64,000 bases of DNA from Paracoccus tibetensis (GCF_900102505.1 NZ_FMVT01000014.1:1-64000), one strand, 5' to 3'; counted from the first letter of the stretch, positions 1 to 8,684 are shown. The notes: a model not told the origin generated them from the letters alone. Made by a program: numbers and translations.

Positions 1-2
1 GC

Positions 3-632
3 ATCTCCCGACTACCTGACGTGGAAGGCGACAAGCCGAAGCGGTCGAAGTTCAAGCGCTACCCCATCGGCTTCTTCCACATCGACATCGCCGAGGTGCA
101 GACTGCTGAAGGCAAGCTTTACCTGTTCGTCGGCATCGACCGCACGAGCAAGTTTGCCGTGACCCAACTCGTCGACAAGGCGGACAGGAAGACAGCTTGG
201 GAGTTCCTGCAGCACATGCTCGAGGTCGTGCCGTATCAGGTTCACACCATTCTCACAGACAACGGCATTCAGTTCGCCGAGCAGCCACGGAACCGGAACA
301 CCGCCTATTCCCGGCCCATGCGTTTCGACATGATCTGCGAGGCCAACGGCATTGAACATCGCCTTACGAAACCCAACCACCCTTGGACGAATGGCCAAGT
401 CGAGCGAATGAACCGCACGATCAAGGACGCGACGGTCAAGCGCTTCCATTACGATGACCACAACCAGCTCCGCACCCACCTGGCGGACTTCATGGCGGCC
501 TACAACTTCGCACGCAGGCTCAAGACCCTCGGGGGCCTCACGCCCTACGAATACATCTGCAAAATCTGGACATCCGAGCCAGACAGATTCATCCTAAACC
601 CGATCCACCAGATGCCGGGACTGAACACCTAG
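3..632 (+). CDS. IS481-type transposase, 5' truncated by window edge
   Basis: The frame is open to the left edge and ends at TAG 632, so only the last roughly 209 residues of a DDE transposase are present. An integrase core is visible: HID near the start, TDNG in the middle and a QVERMNRTIK stretch carrying the catalytic Glu, followed by TPYEY, which is usual near the end of IS481-family transposases. The N-terminal helix-turn-helix part would lie outside the window. Immediately downstream begins a 182-bp backbone repeat also found at 18342, so the element probably ends between about 632 and 656. I see no second copy of this transposase in the window. Confidence 0.85.
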   Translation: MSRLPDVEGDKPKRSKFKRYPIGFFHIDIAEVQTAEGKLYLFVGIDRTSKFAVTQLVDKADRKTAWEFLQHMLEVVPYQVHTILTDNGIQFAEQPRNRNTAYSRPMRFDMICEANGIEHRLTKPNHPWTNGQVERMNRTIKDATVKRFHYDDHNQLRTHLADFMAAYNFARRLKTLGGLTPYEYICKIWTSEPDRFILNPIHQMPGLNT

Positions 633-655
633 GCCGTTTCAGAACTGACTCTGCG

Positions 656-837
656 GCATCCCGTCCTTTGGCCGGGACCGCGCTCTAGGCTCCGGCCGGC
701 TGGCGCCGACCTACGCCCCGAGCCTGTCCCCCTGCCCCTCCTTTGCGCCTGATCCTGCCCGCTTGTCTCGTTCCGAGCCTGCCCGCGCAGGGCCGCAATA
801 GTCGGTTCAGGGGGCCAGTCTCGGCCCTGCGGGTGAC
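656..837. repeat. 182-bp direct repeat, copy 1 (other copy 18342-18523)
   Basis: This non-coding GC-rich stretch is nearly identical to 18342-18523, with about a dozen scattered differences. Similarity ends abruptly at GGGTGAC 837. Here an IS110-type element follows, whereas the second copy continues into another repeated segment. It looks like plasmid backbone split by an insertion or duplicated during module capture. Confidence 0.85.
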
Positions 838-2060
838 ATGGGGTGACAACGGTTCTTCGCCCAGCCTTCATAGGACGGTGCATATGGACCTGTCGCAATG
901 GAGGGCAGAATGGACCAGCAGACGCCTGTTACAACCTATGTCGGCCTCGATATCTCACTGGCGGAGACGCATGTCTGCATCGTGGATCAGGATGGAAAGC
1001 GCCTTTTCCAAGGTGCTGTTCCATCTGATCCCGATGCGTTAACCAGCATCATCCATGAGAAAGCCCCGGACTGCGCGCGGATCGGTATGGAAACCGGTGC
1101 GACGACCCCATGGCTGTGGCGCGCGCTCCGCGCACGTGGATTGCCGGTGATCTGCATGGACGCGCGGCACGCAAAGCGCGCGCTGTCTATGCGCAAGAAC
1201 AAGACCGACAAGAATGACGCGCAGGGTCTAGCCGAGCTCATGCGGATCGGCTGGTTCAAGGAAGCCAATGTCCGTAGCCCGCAGACGCAATATGTCCGGT
1301 CACTATTGTCCGCCCGTTATCAGCTGCGCCTGTCCCGCAAGGACATGCTCAACCAGATGCGGGGTGTCGTGAAGTCCTTCGGCCTCTTCACGGGCAGCAC
1401 TGCGACCCGCAGGTTTCCAGCCATCGTGCGCGAGATCATACAAGACAACCCGCAGTTCGGTCCCCTGCTGACGCCCCTTCTGGCGGTGCATGACGCTCTG
1501 GCCGCCCAGATTGAGGCATATGAGGACGAGCTGAAGAATATCGCCGCCTGCGATCCGGATGCCAAACGCATTATGACCGTTCCAGGCATCGGCTATCTCG
1601 TCGCCCTGACCTTCATGACGGCCGTGGATGATCCGACGCGGTTTTCCTCATCCAACAAGCTTGGGCCCTATCTCGGACTGTCCCCAAGGGTGCGGCAATC
1701 CGGGGAGGCCAGCTGGTCGGCAGGCATAGGACATGCCCCGGACCGGATGATGCGATCCTATTTGTATCAGGCGGCGACCGTGGTTCTGACCAAGACCGCC
1801 AGCTGGTCGGCGCTGAAGGCGTGGGGCATGCGCCTCTACAAGCGCAGCGGGTTCAAGCGCGCGGCGGTCGCGGTCGCAAGGAAGCTCGCGATCATCATGC
1901 ACGCCATCTGGGTTGGCGGCACGGAATTCGAATACGGCCAGCAGGGAAAGGCGGCATGACCTAGCCCCTTCCCTTCTGGCCCCGCATCATCCGCCTCGGC
2001 GGATAGTCCCTGCCGGGACGTTGGGACGCCAACCTCGTAGCGATCGTTGTGACCCGATCA
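838..2060 (+). mobile_element. IS110-family insertion sequence (IS1111-like), approximate ends
   Basis: The left boundary is inferred from the abrupt end of the 656-837 repeat. Near it lies GGTGACAACG (842-851), matched by CGTTGTGACC (2045-2054) in inverted orientation with one mismatch, which may be the subterminal inverted repeats typical of the IS1111 subgroup. The transposase gene fills most of the element. The short 5' and longer 3' non-coding ends also fit IS1111. The ends are approximate and no target duplication is expected for this family. Confidence 0.5.
910..1959 (+). CDS. IS110-family DEDD transposase
   Basis: This 349-residue protein has the two IS110 domains. The N-terminal RuvC-like part includes VGLDIS near residue 11, ETGAT, and the NKTDKNDAQ segment that carries family acidic residues. 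The C-terminal Transposase_20 part contains PGIG and LGPYLGLSP, and the usual catalytic serine region is near GEASWSAGIG. ATG 910 is preferred over the in-frame ATG 898 because GGAGGGCAGA lies just upstream of it. Length is normal and no frameshift is seen, so the transposase appears intact. Family members use a non-coding bridge RNA, which for the IS1111 group would lie 3' of the gene. Confidence 0.93.
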   Translation: MDQQTPVTTYVGLDISLAETHVCIVDQDGKRLFQGAVPSDPDALTSIIHEKAPDCARIGMETGATTPWLWRALRARGLPVICMDARHAKRALSMRKNKTDKNDAQGLAELMRIGWFKEANVRSPQTQYVRSLLSARYQLRLSRKDMLNQMRGVVKSFGLFTGSTATRRFPAIVREIIQDNPQFGPLLTPLLAVHDALAAQIEAYEDELKNIAACDPDAKRIMTVPGIGYLVALTFMTAVDDPTRFSSSNKLGPYLGLSPRVRQSGEASWSAGIGHAPDRMMRSYLYQAATVVLTKTASWSALKAWGMRLYKRSGFKRAAVAVARKLAIIMHAIWVGGTEFEYGQQGKAA

Positions 2061-2282
2061 CGCGGAGTGACAATGAGGCGGCTCCCTACCGAAGCCCATT
2101 CTGCGGCGGCAGTTGCCGACCTCGTAAGGAACCATGTGTCCGGCGGTGATCATTCTGCAGCATCTTACGCAGCGATGCGTGGGCCGGTCAGATACGCGCA
2201 TTTGGGTAATTTGAGCCCATAGCCGCCTTCCAACTACACGCCGCAGTGCTTATGCAGCATCATGCACCGGCGCCTATAGCGG
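1960..2282. other. 3' non-coding flank of the IS110 element
   Basis: No convincing gene is present. The first roughly 90 bases lie between the transposase stop and the putative right subterminal repeat, where IS1111-group elements encode their bridge RNA; I cannot fold it reliably here. From about 2060 to the SulP stop at 2283 I recognise nothing. Confidence 0.4.
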
Positions 2283-4085
2283 TCATTCGGAAAGACTAGA
2301 TGATCTGCCGCTTCGAGACTGGAGTGATGGTTCAGCCGGGGCTGCCAGACTGGTAGCATATGATGTATGCGCCACCGCAGGAGCAAGCGTCTCCAGAGCT
2401 TGATAGTGTGACAAGAACACCTCACCCGTAAGGTGATGCAGGAAGTCGCTGCGCTTCAAGCGGTCCATGACGGGACCCTTGACCTCGGACAGGTGCAGGC
2501 GAATACCCGCGTCCTCCAGACGATGCATGACCAGTTCCAGACTTTCGAGCGCACTCGCGTCGATGCTGTTGACGGCCGCGCAGTTCAGCACGACGTGGTG
2601 CAGTGCAGGACGGGCTGCGACCTCCTGCTGGATGACATTCTCGGTGGCGCGGGCATTGGCGAAAAACAGGCTTTCGTCGATGCGCAGCCCGAGGATCTCC
2701 GGCGTGCAGACCACATCGTGTCGCAGGACATTGCGGAAATGCTGCGTACCGGGCACCTGTCCGATCACCGCGACATGCGGGCTCGACGTCGCCCAGAGGT
2801 GCAGCAGGACTGAGACGGCGACCCCGGCAACGATCCCCGTCTCGACGCCGCCGCCCAGAGTCACCAGCAGCGTGGTGGCCAGGGCTGCAAAATCTGCACG
2901 CGAATATCTCCAGGTCCGGGACAAGGCACCGAAGTCCGCCAGGCTCAGGACCGCTACGATTATGGTGGCCGCCAGAACCGCGATCGGCAGGTGAAACAGC
3001 AGCGGCGTCAGGAACAGCGAGGCCAAGGCAATGCCGATGGCCGTGAAGGCGCCCGCCGCCGGGGTCTGGGCACCGGCGTCGAAATTGACGACTGATCGCG
3101 CAAAGCCGCCCGTGACCGGATAGCCGGAAGAGAAGGCCGCGGCGAGGCTGGCCATGCCGAGACCGATCAGTTCCTGATCCGGGCTGATGGACTGGCGTCG
3201 CTTCGCGGCCAGGGTCTGCGCCACCGACACCGACTCCACAAAGCCGATCAGGGCGATCAGCATGGCGGCCGGTAAAAGGGTGGTCCAGAGCGACAGGTCT
3301 AGAGCCGGCAGTGACAGGGGGGGCAAGCCCCGGGGTACGTCCCCAACCACGGCCACGCCCTTTGCGTCGAGACCCAGCCCCACGACGACCAGGATCGAGG
3401 CGATGACGACCATCACCGGACCTGTTCGGGACAGAAGGACCGCGATCCCGTCCGGGACATTCAGGGCCAAGAGCGTTGGCTTGAGAGACTTGCGCGACCA
3501 GAAGAGGAACGCGGTCGCTGTTGTCCCGATCGCCAGCGTCGGCAGATGCATGTCAGCCAGGTTCTCGATCAGGGAGGGTATCATCTCGAACATGGTATGC
3601 CCGTGGGCCTGCGTGCCAAGAATGTGCTTCAGCTGACCAGTCGCGATCAGCAGGCTGGATGCGGTGATGAAACCGGAGATGACGGGGTGAGACAGCAGGT
3701 TCGCGACAAAGCCGAGGCGGAAGATCCCCATCGCCAGCAGGATCAGTCCCGACAGAAGCGCCAGCGCCAGCGCGGCCGCGATATATTCCGGGCTGCCGGG
3801 TGAAGCGACGCTGCTGGCGGCCGCGGCGGTCAGAAGCGAGACGACCGCCACAGGACCCACCGACAGGGTGCGGCTGCTGCCGAAAAGGGCGTAAACGACG
3901 AGCGGCAGGATCGAGGCATAAAGCCCGATGACCGGCGGTAGCCCGGCGATCATGGCATAGGCCAAGGACTGAGGGATCAGCATGATCGTGACAATCACCG
4001 CTGCCATCCCGTCGCTGAGGAAGGCGTGCCGATCATAGGCACGCCCCCAGTCCAGGATGGGCAGGTAACGCCTCAGCCTTGCCAT
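2283..4085 (-). CDS. SulP-family anion transporter with C-terminal STAS domain
   Basis: This 600-residue inner-membrane protein has the SulP sequence GLPPVIGLYAS at residues 48-58 and GSSRTLSVGPVAV at 69-81, followed by many hydrophobic segments to about residue 430. A C-terminal STAS domain contains NCAAVNSIDASALESL near residue 500. Such proteins carry sulfate, bicarbonate or other anions. It is the last gene of the operon running leftward from 6296, three bases after the rhodanese stop, with GAGGGCTGAGG before its ATG. Its place in a persulfide-oxidation operon suggests movement of sulfite or sulfate, the end products, rather than nutrient uptake. The true substrate cannot be read from sequence. 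Confidence 0.9.
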   Translation of the reverse strand: MARLRRYLPILDWGRAYDRHAFLSDGMAAVIVTIMLIPQSLAYAMIAGLPPVIGLYASILPLVVYALFGSSRTLSVGPVAVVSLLTAAAASSVASPGSPEYIAAALALALLSGLILLAMGIFRLGFVANLLSHPVISGFITASSLLIATGQLKHILGTQAHGHTMFEMIPSLIENLADMHLPTLAIGTTATAFLFWSRKSLKPTLLALNVPDGIAVLLSRTGPVMVVIASILVVVGLGLDAKGVAVVGDVPRGLPPLSLPALDLSLWTTLLPAAMLIALIGFVESVSVAQTLAAKRRQSISPDQELIGLGMASLAAAFSSGYPVTGGFARSVVNFDAGAQTPAAGAFTAIGIALASLFLTPLLFHLPIAVLAATIIVAVLSLADFGALSRTWRYSRADFAALATTLLVTLGGGVETGIVAGVAVSVLLHLWATSSPHVAVIGQVPGTQHFRNVLRHDVVCTPEILGLRIDESLFFANARATENVIQQEVAARPALHHVVLNCAAVNSIDASALESLELVMHRLEDAGIRLHLSEVKGPVMDRLKRSDFLHHLTGEVFLSHYQALETLAPAVAHTSYATSLAAPAEPSLQSRSGRSSSLSE

Positions 4086-4088
4086 GCC

Positions 4089-4472
4089 TCAGCCCTCGAC
4101 GGGAAGGCCGTTTGCCTTCCAGGCGGACAACCCACCTTCGATGAGGTCGGCCTCATACCCCATGACGCGCAGCGTATCTGCGGCCAGCGCCGCACGGCCG
4201 CCAGAGGCGCAAAGGACATGCACCCGTCCCGTGCCGCGCATACCGATCAATTGCGCCACTGCGGTCGCGGCAGTAGCATCGGCGCGTGTTTCCAGAATGC
4301 CGCGCGGCACATGCAGCGCGCCCGGCACGTGCCCGTCCGTTTCCAGTTCCGCCGATTCGCGCACGTCGAGAACAAGATCGCCCTCTTCGGCTGCCCGTGC
4401 GGCATCAGCGGGCGAGACCGCCGTCACGCGGCTGCGGGCGTCCTCGACAAGCTGTTTCATGGTCATGGTCAT
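4089..4472 (-). CDS. Single-domain rhodanese (sulfurtransferase)
   Basis: This 127-residue protein is one rhodanese domain. It has LVLDVRE at 33-39, a GHVPGALHVP substrate-side motif at 47-56, and the active-site loop starting at Cys88 in VLCASGGRAALA, which would carry a persulfide. No signal peptide is seen, so it should be cytosolic. GAGGAGACTGAGC precedes ATG 4472; two more in-frame Mets follow within 12 bases. It sits between the ETHE1-like hydrolase and the SulP gene, which supports a role in passing sulfane sulfur between glutathione or thiosulfate and the dioxygenase. Confidence 0.92.
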   Translation of the reverse strand: MTMTMKQLVEDARSRVTAVSPADAARAAEEGDLVLDVRESAELETDGHVPGALHVPRGILETRADATAATAVAQLIGMRGTGRVHVLCASGGRAALAADTLRVMGYEADLIEGGLSAWKANGLPVEG

Positions 4473-4483
4473 GCTCAGTCTCC

Positions 4484-5401
4484 TCAGAAGCGGTTGACTG
4501 GGATCTTCAGGTAGTTGTTGCCATCTTCTTCGGCCGCAGGCAGGTGCCCGCCGCGCAGATTGATCTGCAACGCGGCCAGGATCCGGTCGGGCAGCGCCAA
4601 GGTCGCGTCCCGCTCGTTGCGCAGCTTAATCCAGTCTTCGCGCCGGGTGCCGTCCTTGACGTGACGGTTTTCGGCACGATGCTCGGCCACAGTGGCTTCC
4701 CATTCCGGCTCGTCACGCTCGTCGGTGCCGTAGTCGTGGCCCACAAAGAGGCGTGTCTCGCCTGGCAGAGTCAGGATCTCCTGGATCGAGTCCCACAGCT
4801 CCTCGGTGGTGCCGCCGGGGAAATCGGCGCGCGAGGTGCCGACATCGGGCTGCATCAGCGTGTCGTGGGTGAAGGCGGCGTCACCGCAGACATAGGTGAT
4901 CGAGCCGAGCGTGTGCCCCGGCGATAGCATCACCCGGACGTCCAGATCGCCGATCCGGAAGGTCTCGCCGTCGGCAAAGAGCCGATCGAAGTCGCGAGCC
5001 GGATCGAAGGCATCAGGAAGGTTGTAAAGACCCGCCCAAATGCTTGCGATATCCGGGGCCTTCTCACCAATGGCGGTGGGCGCGCCGATGCGCTCCTTCA
5101 GAAGCGCAGAAGCCATGACGTGATCGGCGTGGGGATGCGTGTCCAGAATCCATTCGACGCTCAAGCCGTTCTGCTGCACCAGGTTCAGGACCTGCTCCAT
5201 GCTGCCCGTCGAGAAACGATAGTTCTTCGGGTCCAGGTTCCAGACAACATCGATCAGCGCCGCCTTCTTCGTGGCCGGGTCCGCGCAGATATACTGGATC
5301 GATCCGGTATCTGGCTCGTAGATGCCCCAGACATCGGGGCTGCTTGGCCCCCGCGACGGCGAGTGGCGCACGACCGGCTGCTGGAGTTTTGAGTTGCTCA
5401 T
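4484..5401 (-). CDS. MBL-fold hydrolase, ETHE1/BLH-like persulfide dioxygenase
   Basis: The 305-residue product carries the metallo-beta-lactamase metal motif THPHADHV at 88-95, a second ligand region SPGHTLGS and a third at FVGHDYGT, with DVGTSRADF between. This is the arrangement of glyoxalase-II-like persulfide dioxygenases and of Blh proteins from bigR operons. Such enzymes use one iron and oxidise glutathione persulfide to sulfite. The start is MSNSKLQQ at 5401, because AAGGAGCAGCA precedes it and its ATG overlaps the TGA of the upstream gene (ATGA). A longer frame exists but has no ribosome site. Confidence 0.9.
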   Translation of the reverse strand: MSNSKLQQPVVRHSPSRGPSSPDVWGIYEPDTGSIQYICADPATKKAALIDVVWNLDPKNYRFSTGSMEQVLNLVQQNGLSVEWILDTHPHADHVMASALLKERIGAPTAIGEKAPDIASIWAGLYNLPDAFDPARDFDRLFADGETFRIGDLDVRVMLSPGHTLGSITYVCGDAAFTHDTLMQPDVGTSRADFPGGTTEELWDSIQEILTLPGETRLFVGHDYGTDERDEPEWEATVAEHRAENRHVKDGTRREDWIKLRNERDATLALPDRILAALQINLRGGHLPAAEEDGNNYLKIPVNRF

Positions 5402-5838
5402 GTTGCTGCTCCTTTTGCTTGAAGAAGTCCCAAGCCCTTGATCCTGGCGCCGGCCCACAGGCCAACCAGCATGGCCGGCAGAAAGATCAACGTCCCGGGC
5501 GCCATCAGGGGAAGTGCGGTCCAAGCCGGGCCGGGGCAGAAGCCGCCGATCCCCCAGCCAATCCCGAAAAGCGCAGCCCCGGTGACCAGCGGCCTGTCAA
5601 TGCTGCGGCTCTTGGGAATGTCGAAGGTCTGGTCAAGGACCGGCGCCTGACGCCGCCAGACGAGGCTATAGCCGATGAACGCCGTGACGGTGGCCCCGCC
5701 CATCACGAAGGCCAGGCTCGGGTCCCAGCTGCCTGCCAGATCGAGGAAGTTCAGCACCTTGGCCGGGTTGGCCATGCCCGAGATCACCAGCCCCAGCCCA
5801 AAGACGAGCCCGCTGAGAAAACCCCACAGAATGCGCAT
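5398..5838 (-). CDS. YeeE/YedE-like (DUF6691-type) membrane protein
   Basis: This is a 146-residue membrane protein with about four hydrophobic helices. GLVISGMANPAKVLNFLDL lies near the N-terminus, and IGGFCPGPAWTAL has the cysteine in a helix hairpin typical of the YeeE/YedE sulfur-transport family. The start MRILWGF at 5838 overlaps the stop of the upstream half-partner by one base (TGATG). With the next gene it resembles the two-piece YeeE/YedE transporters of bigR operons, which are proposed to move thiosulfate or sulfane sulfur. Function here is inferred from family and context. Confidence 0.85.
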   Translation of the reverse strand: MRILWGFLSGLVFGLGLVISGMANPAKVLNFLDLAGSWDPSLAFVMGGATVTAFIGYSLVWRRQAPVLDQTFDIPKSRSIDRPLVTGAALFGIGWGIGGFCPGPAWTALPLMAPGTLIFLPAMLVGLWAGARIKGLGLLQAKGAAT

Positions 5839-6296
5839 CACAATCCTCCCAGGACGTGGCGAATAAGGAAGACGGTAACAAAGCCCGCCGTCATGAAGGT
5901 CGCGACGGCGACCAGTGAGCGCCCTGACAGGCGCGCCAGGCCGCAGACACCGTGGCCCGAGGTGCAGCCAGAGCCGAGAGCAGTGCCCGTGCCGACCAGA
6001 AGCCCGGCAATGGCCATAGCGAACAGGTTCTGCGGGACCGTCTGCGTGACGGCTCCGCCCACCGCCATGATGACCAATGGTGCCGCCAGCAGTCCCAGCA
6101 GGAACGCCCACCGCCAGTCCCTATCCCGGGGAGCGGCACTGATCGGCACGACCCCGCCCACAGCGCCCTGCGTGATGCCCGCGATCCCGGCGATGCGGCC
6201 GAAGAGCCCCATGACCATCACGGCGCTCAACCCGATCAACACGCCGCCGCCAAGGGAAGCCAATGGCGTGAATGTGGTCTCGATTTCCATCTCCAT
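5838..6296 (-). CDS. YeeE/YedE family membrane protein, first gene of sulfur operon
   Basis: The 152-residue product has four predicted membrane segments and the family signature GSGCTSGHGVCGLARLSGRS, with paired cysteines thought to handle sulfur. ATG 6296 is chosen because a GGAGAG ribosome site precedes it; a second Met lies two codons later. It is the promoter-proximal gene of the leftward operon. The palindromic operator at 6356-6372 and the divergent ArsR gene lie just upstream, so it is probably repressed until persulfide accumulates. Confidence 0.87.
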   Translation of the reverse strand: MEMEIETTFTPLASLGGGVLIGLSAVMVMGLFGRIAGIAGITQGAVGGVVPISAAPRDRDWRWAFLLGLLAAPLVIMAVGGAVTQTVPQNLFAMAIAGLLVGTGTALGSGCTSGHGVCGLARLSGRSLVAVATFMTAGFVTVFLIRHVLGGL

Positions 6297-6355
6297 TGCG
6301 GCTCTCCATCCTGTTGGCGACACTTGCCTCGCCGCCCTTGCAGCGCTATATATTA

Positions 6356-6372
6356 ACTGATACTAAATCAGT
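6356..6372. promoter_or_regulatory. BigR/SqrR-type operator palindrome
   Basis: A perfect inverted repeat ACTGAT-N5-ATCAGT lies between the divergent YeeE-like and ArsR genes, flanked by AT-rich TATATTA (left) and TAATATA (right) that also form an outer inverted pair. This matches the layout of ArsR-family operators over a bidirectional promoter. It ends 13 bases before the ArsR start codon, so it probably autoregulates. Confidence 0.75.
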
Positions 6373-6385
6373 CAAGGCTAATATA

Positions 6386-6700
6386 ATGGAACTGGACGAT
6401 CAGGCTTCGCAGGTTCTGCAAGAGCGGGCGGACTACGTTGCCGGACGGCTGGCACTGGTCGCCAATGCCAAGCGCCTCTTGATCCTGTGTGAACTGGCCA
6501 AGGGTGAGCGCTCGGTCGGCGCGCTCCAGCAGGCGGTGGGCTTGAGCCAGTCGGCCCTGAGCCAACATCTGGCCAAGCTGCGCGAGGCGGGCATGGTGGA
6601 CACGCGCCGCGAAAGCCAGACGATCCACTATCGGATCAGCGATCCGGATCTCGAGGTGCTGATGGCAGCCCTTTACGAGGCCTTCTGCAAGGACATCTGA
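6386..6700 (+). CDS. ArsR-family persulfide-sensing repressor (BigR/SqrR-like)
   Basis: This 104-residue winged-helix regulator has the recognition helix in SVGALQQAVGLSQSALSQHLAKL. Its only two cysteines are Cys35 (LLILCELAKGE) and Cys101 (AFCKDI). They are 66 residues apart, the spacing of the two redox cysteines of SqrR, which form a tetrasulfide bridge with persulfides and release DNA. The metal-binding CVC motif of arsenic sensors is absent. Divergent from a YeeE, ETHE1-like and rhodanese operon with a palindrome in between, it is best read as the persulfide-responsive repressor of that operon. ATG 6386 is close to AAGG. Confidence 0.9.
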   Translation: MELDDQASQVLQERADYVAGRLALVANAKRLLILCELAKGERSVGALQQAVGLSQSALSQHLAKLREAGMVDTRRESQTIHYRISDPDLEVLMAALYEAFCKDI

Positions 6701-6734
6701 CGCGGCGGCGTGTCCCGTTTTGCCTGTCCGCCAT

Positions 6735-7283
6735 TCAGATGATCCGGACCTGTGTGCCGACGGGACACATCCCGAACAGCTCCTCGATCTTCTCGTTGTA
6801 TAGTCCGATGCAGCCATCGGACGACAGCCGCCCGATCTTCCGCGTGTCATGGGTGCCGTGGATCAAGTAGGCTGGCCAGGACAGATACATCGCATGGGTG
6901 CCCAGGGGATTGTCCGGCCCGGGGCCCATCGGGCGGTAATGCGGGAAGCGCTCCATCATCGAGGCGGTGGGCGTCCAGCTGGGACCCTTTTTCTTGCGCA
7001 CGATTTCGGTATAGCCGCGCTTTGTCAGTTCATCCGAAATGGGCACTGAGGTGGGATAGGTCCGGTAGATCTCTCCATCCCCCGACCAGAAATGCAATGC
7101 CCGTGAACCGGTATCGGCGACAATGGCACCGAGCCCCAGTTCGTCGAAATGATCCTGCCAACGCTGCATGGTGAAACTGCTGATGTTTCTATCCGGCCCG
7201 GATTGCGCCCGCGCCACGACCGGTGCGGCCAGGCCGCCAACTGCGATCAGTCCCATCAGTCGACGGCGTGAAACCTTACTCAT
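6735..7283 (-). CDS. L,D-transpeptidase (YkuD), Tat-exported
   Basis: This 182-residue exported protein begins with a twin-arginine-like SRRRLMG signal and a hydrophobic stretch ending ARAQS. The YkuD active site is complete: His142 in HGTHDTRKIG and Cys158 in SSDGCIGLYNE. Such enzymes make 3-3 peptidoglycan crosslinks or attach proteins to peptidoglycan in the periplasm. It is the last gene of the leftward thiol-redox operon from dsbD and follows a DsbA-like gene. It is related to the product at 21323, with the same HGTHDTRKIGR core, which points to duplication on this replicon. Confidence 0.9.
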   Translation of the reverse strand: MSKVSRRRLMGLIAVGGLAAPVVARAQSGPDRNISSFTMQRWQDHFDELGLGAIVADTGSRALHFWSGDGEIYRTYPTSVPISDELTKRGYTEIVRKKKGPSWTPTASMMERFPHYRPMGPGPDNPLGTHAMYLSWPAYLIHGTHDTRKIGRLSSDGCIGLYNEKIEELFGMCPVGTQVRII

Positions 7284-7316
7284 CTTCTGCTCCTTCTTAG
7301 TTGTGAGAAATCGGGT

Positions 7317-7952
7317 TCAGGCGCCGGTGCGCGCTGCGGCGATGGCCGCTCGCAGGCGGCCCCGGTCCAGCGCACCAGCGTGAATTGTGCGGCCGATAAT
7401 GAAGGCCGGGGTACCCTGCAGACCAAGGGCGGCCGCCTGCCGGGCATTGCGGCCCATCAGCCCGTCCCACCGTTGCCGATCCTGTTGATAGCTTTCCAGC
7501 ATCCTGTCAGGATCATGGCCGGCTGCGGCCAAGATCGTCCGCACGTCTTCCTCAGTCAGGCGTGCAGGCGTTGCCATCAGCGCGGCTTGCGCCGCCGCAT
7601 AGCGTGCCGGATCTGCTGCCCCCAGCACCATTTGCGCAGCAAGAACCGAAGCGCTTCCGAAGATCGGCCAGTCCTTCATCAGCAGGCGGATGTTTCCATC
7701 GGCTTCGACCTCGTCCATGAGATCCGGGTGGCCGCGCTTGCAGAACGGGCACTGGTAATCGAAGAACTCGGCAATGGTGAGATCGCCCTCCGGGTTGCCC
7801 AGGACAGGCTGATCGGGATCATGAAGCACGTCGTCGACGCTCGGCTCGCCTGCACGGCCGGACTGACGCAGCAGTGTCCATGCTCCGCCACCAAGCGCCA
7901 CGACACCGGCGCCAGCACCGGCGGCGAGAAACGTTCTGCGGTCAAGGGTCAT
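7317..7952 (-). CDS. DsbA-family thioredoxin-fold protein (ScsC-like)
   Basis: The 211-residue product has a Tat-like signal (DRRTFLA and a glycine/alanine-rich hydrophobic core). A thioredoxin fold follows, with the redox motif CPFC at 68-71 in FFDYQCPFC and the cis-proline loop GTPAFIIG. This is the DsbA/DsbG/ScsC clade (KE-type NPEGDLTIAEF before the motif). ATG 7952 overlaps the stop of the upstream L,D-transpeptidase gene (ATGA). In an operon with DsbD and a TlpA-like protein, it could be an isomerase or reductase kept reduced by DsbD rather than an oxidase. Confidence 0.9.
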   Translation of the reverse strand: MTLDRRTFLAAGAGAGVVALGGGAWTLLRQSGRAGEPSVDDVLHDPDQPVLGNPEGDLTIAEFFDYQCPFCKRGHPDLMDEVEADGNIRLLMKDWPIFGSASVLAAQMVLGAADPARYAAAQAALMATPARLTEEDVRTILAAAGHDPDRMLESYQQDRQRWDGLMGRNARQAAALGLQGTPAFIIGRTIHAGALDRGRLRAAIAAARTGA

Positions 7953-8683
7953 GTCGGTCCTCCGGTGGCGGTCGGCATCTCGGCGGCGGGCGGCGTTGTT
8001 CCCCGTCCCGACTGCGCTTGCGTCAGAACCACGACCTTGCTCATGCTGCGGGTATTCTCGGCCAGGTGGATGATGTCCTGGTTGAACAGGCGGATGCATC
8101 CGGCCGAACTGGCGGTGCCGATCGACTGCGGGTCTGGTGTGCCGTGGATGCGGTAGAAGGTGTCGCCGCCGCTGTTGTGGATATAGAGCGCTCGCGCGCC
8201 CATGGGGTTCGAGAGCCCACCCTCGACGCCGGCCGCCGAGGGTCCGTACTGCTCGGGGTTCTCGGCCAGCATACTGTCGGTGGGGGTCCAGCGGGGCCAA
8301 TCCCGCTGATAGGGAGTATGCGCCTCGCCGGTGAAGCCGTATCCTGCGGCTCCGACACCCACCGTGTAGCGCATGGCCTTGTTATCCGGCTGCACATGAT
8401 AAAGCCGCCTGGCATGAGGATCGACAATGATGGTGCCGACAGGTTCTTCAGTCCAATAGTCCACCACCTGCCGGGCCTTGTCCTCGGTCAGCAGGCTCTT
8501 GGGAATGGCGGGAACGGTCAGGTCGCCATCGTTCTGTGCGTCATACATGGCCGCGGTTTCGGGCCGGACCGGAGGGGGCGCAGGGGCGGCGGGCGGTGGC
8601 TCAGTTACATGCGAGGCAGTCTCGCAGGCAGCCACCGCCAGCAAAGCTGTTCCGGCCAGAAATACCCTCAGAAGCTGTGTCAT
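7949..8683 (-). CDS. L,D-transpeptidase lipoprotein (YkuD)
   Basis: The 244-residue protein has a lipobox ending AVAAC with Cys20, then a proline-rich linker (residues 28-41) and a YkuD domain. The catalytic residues are His180 in RIHGTPDPQSIGT and Cys196 in SSAGCIRLF. It should be anchored to a membrane facing the periplasm. The gene starts one base after the TlpA-like stop and overlaps the following DsbA gene, so translation is coupled. The catalytic thiol makes it a plausible client of the neighbouring disulfide enzymes. Confidence 0.92.
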   Translation of the reverse strand: MTQLLRVFLAGTALLAVAACETASHVTEPPPAAPAPPPVRPETAAMYDAQNDGDLTVPAIPKSLLTEDKARQVVDYWTEEPVGTIIVDPHARRLYHVQPDNKAMRYTVGVGAAGYGFTGEAHTPYQRDWPRWTPTDSMLAENPEQYGPSAAGVEGGLSNPMGARALYIHNSGGDTFYRIHGTPDPQSIGTASSAGCIRLFNQDIIHLAENTRSMSKVVVLTQAQSGRGTTPPAAEMPTATGGPT

Positions 8684-8684
8684 G

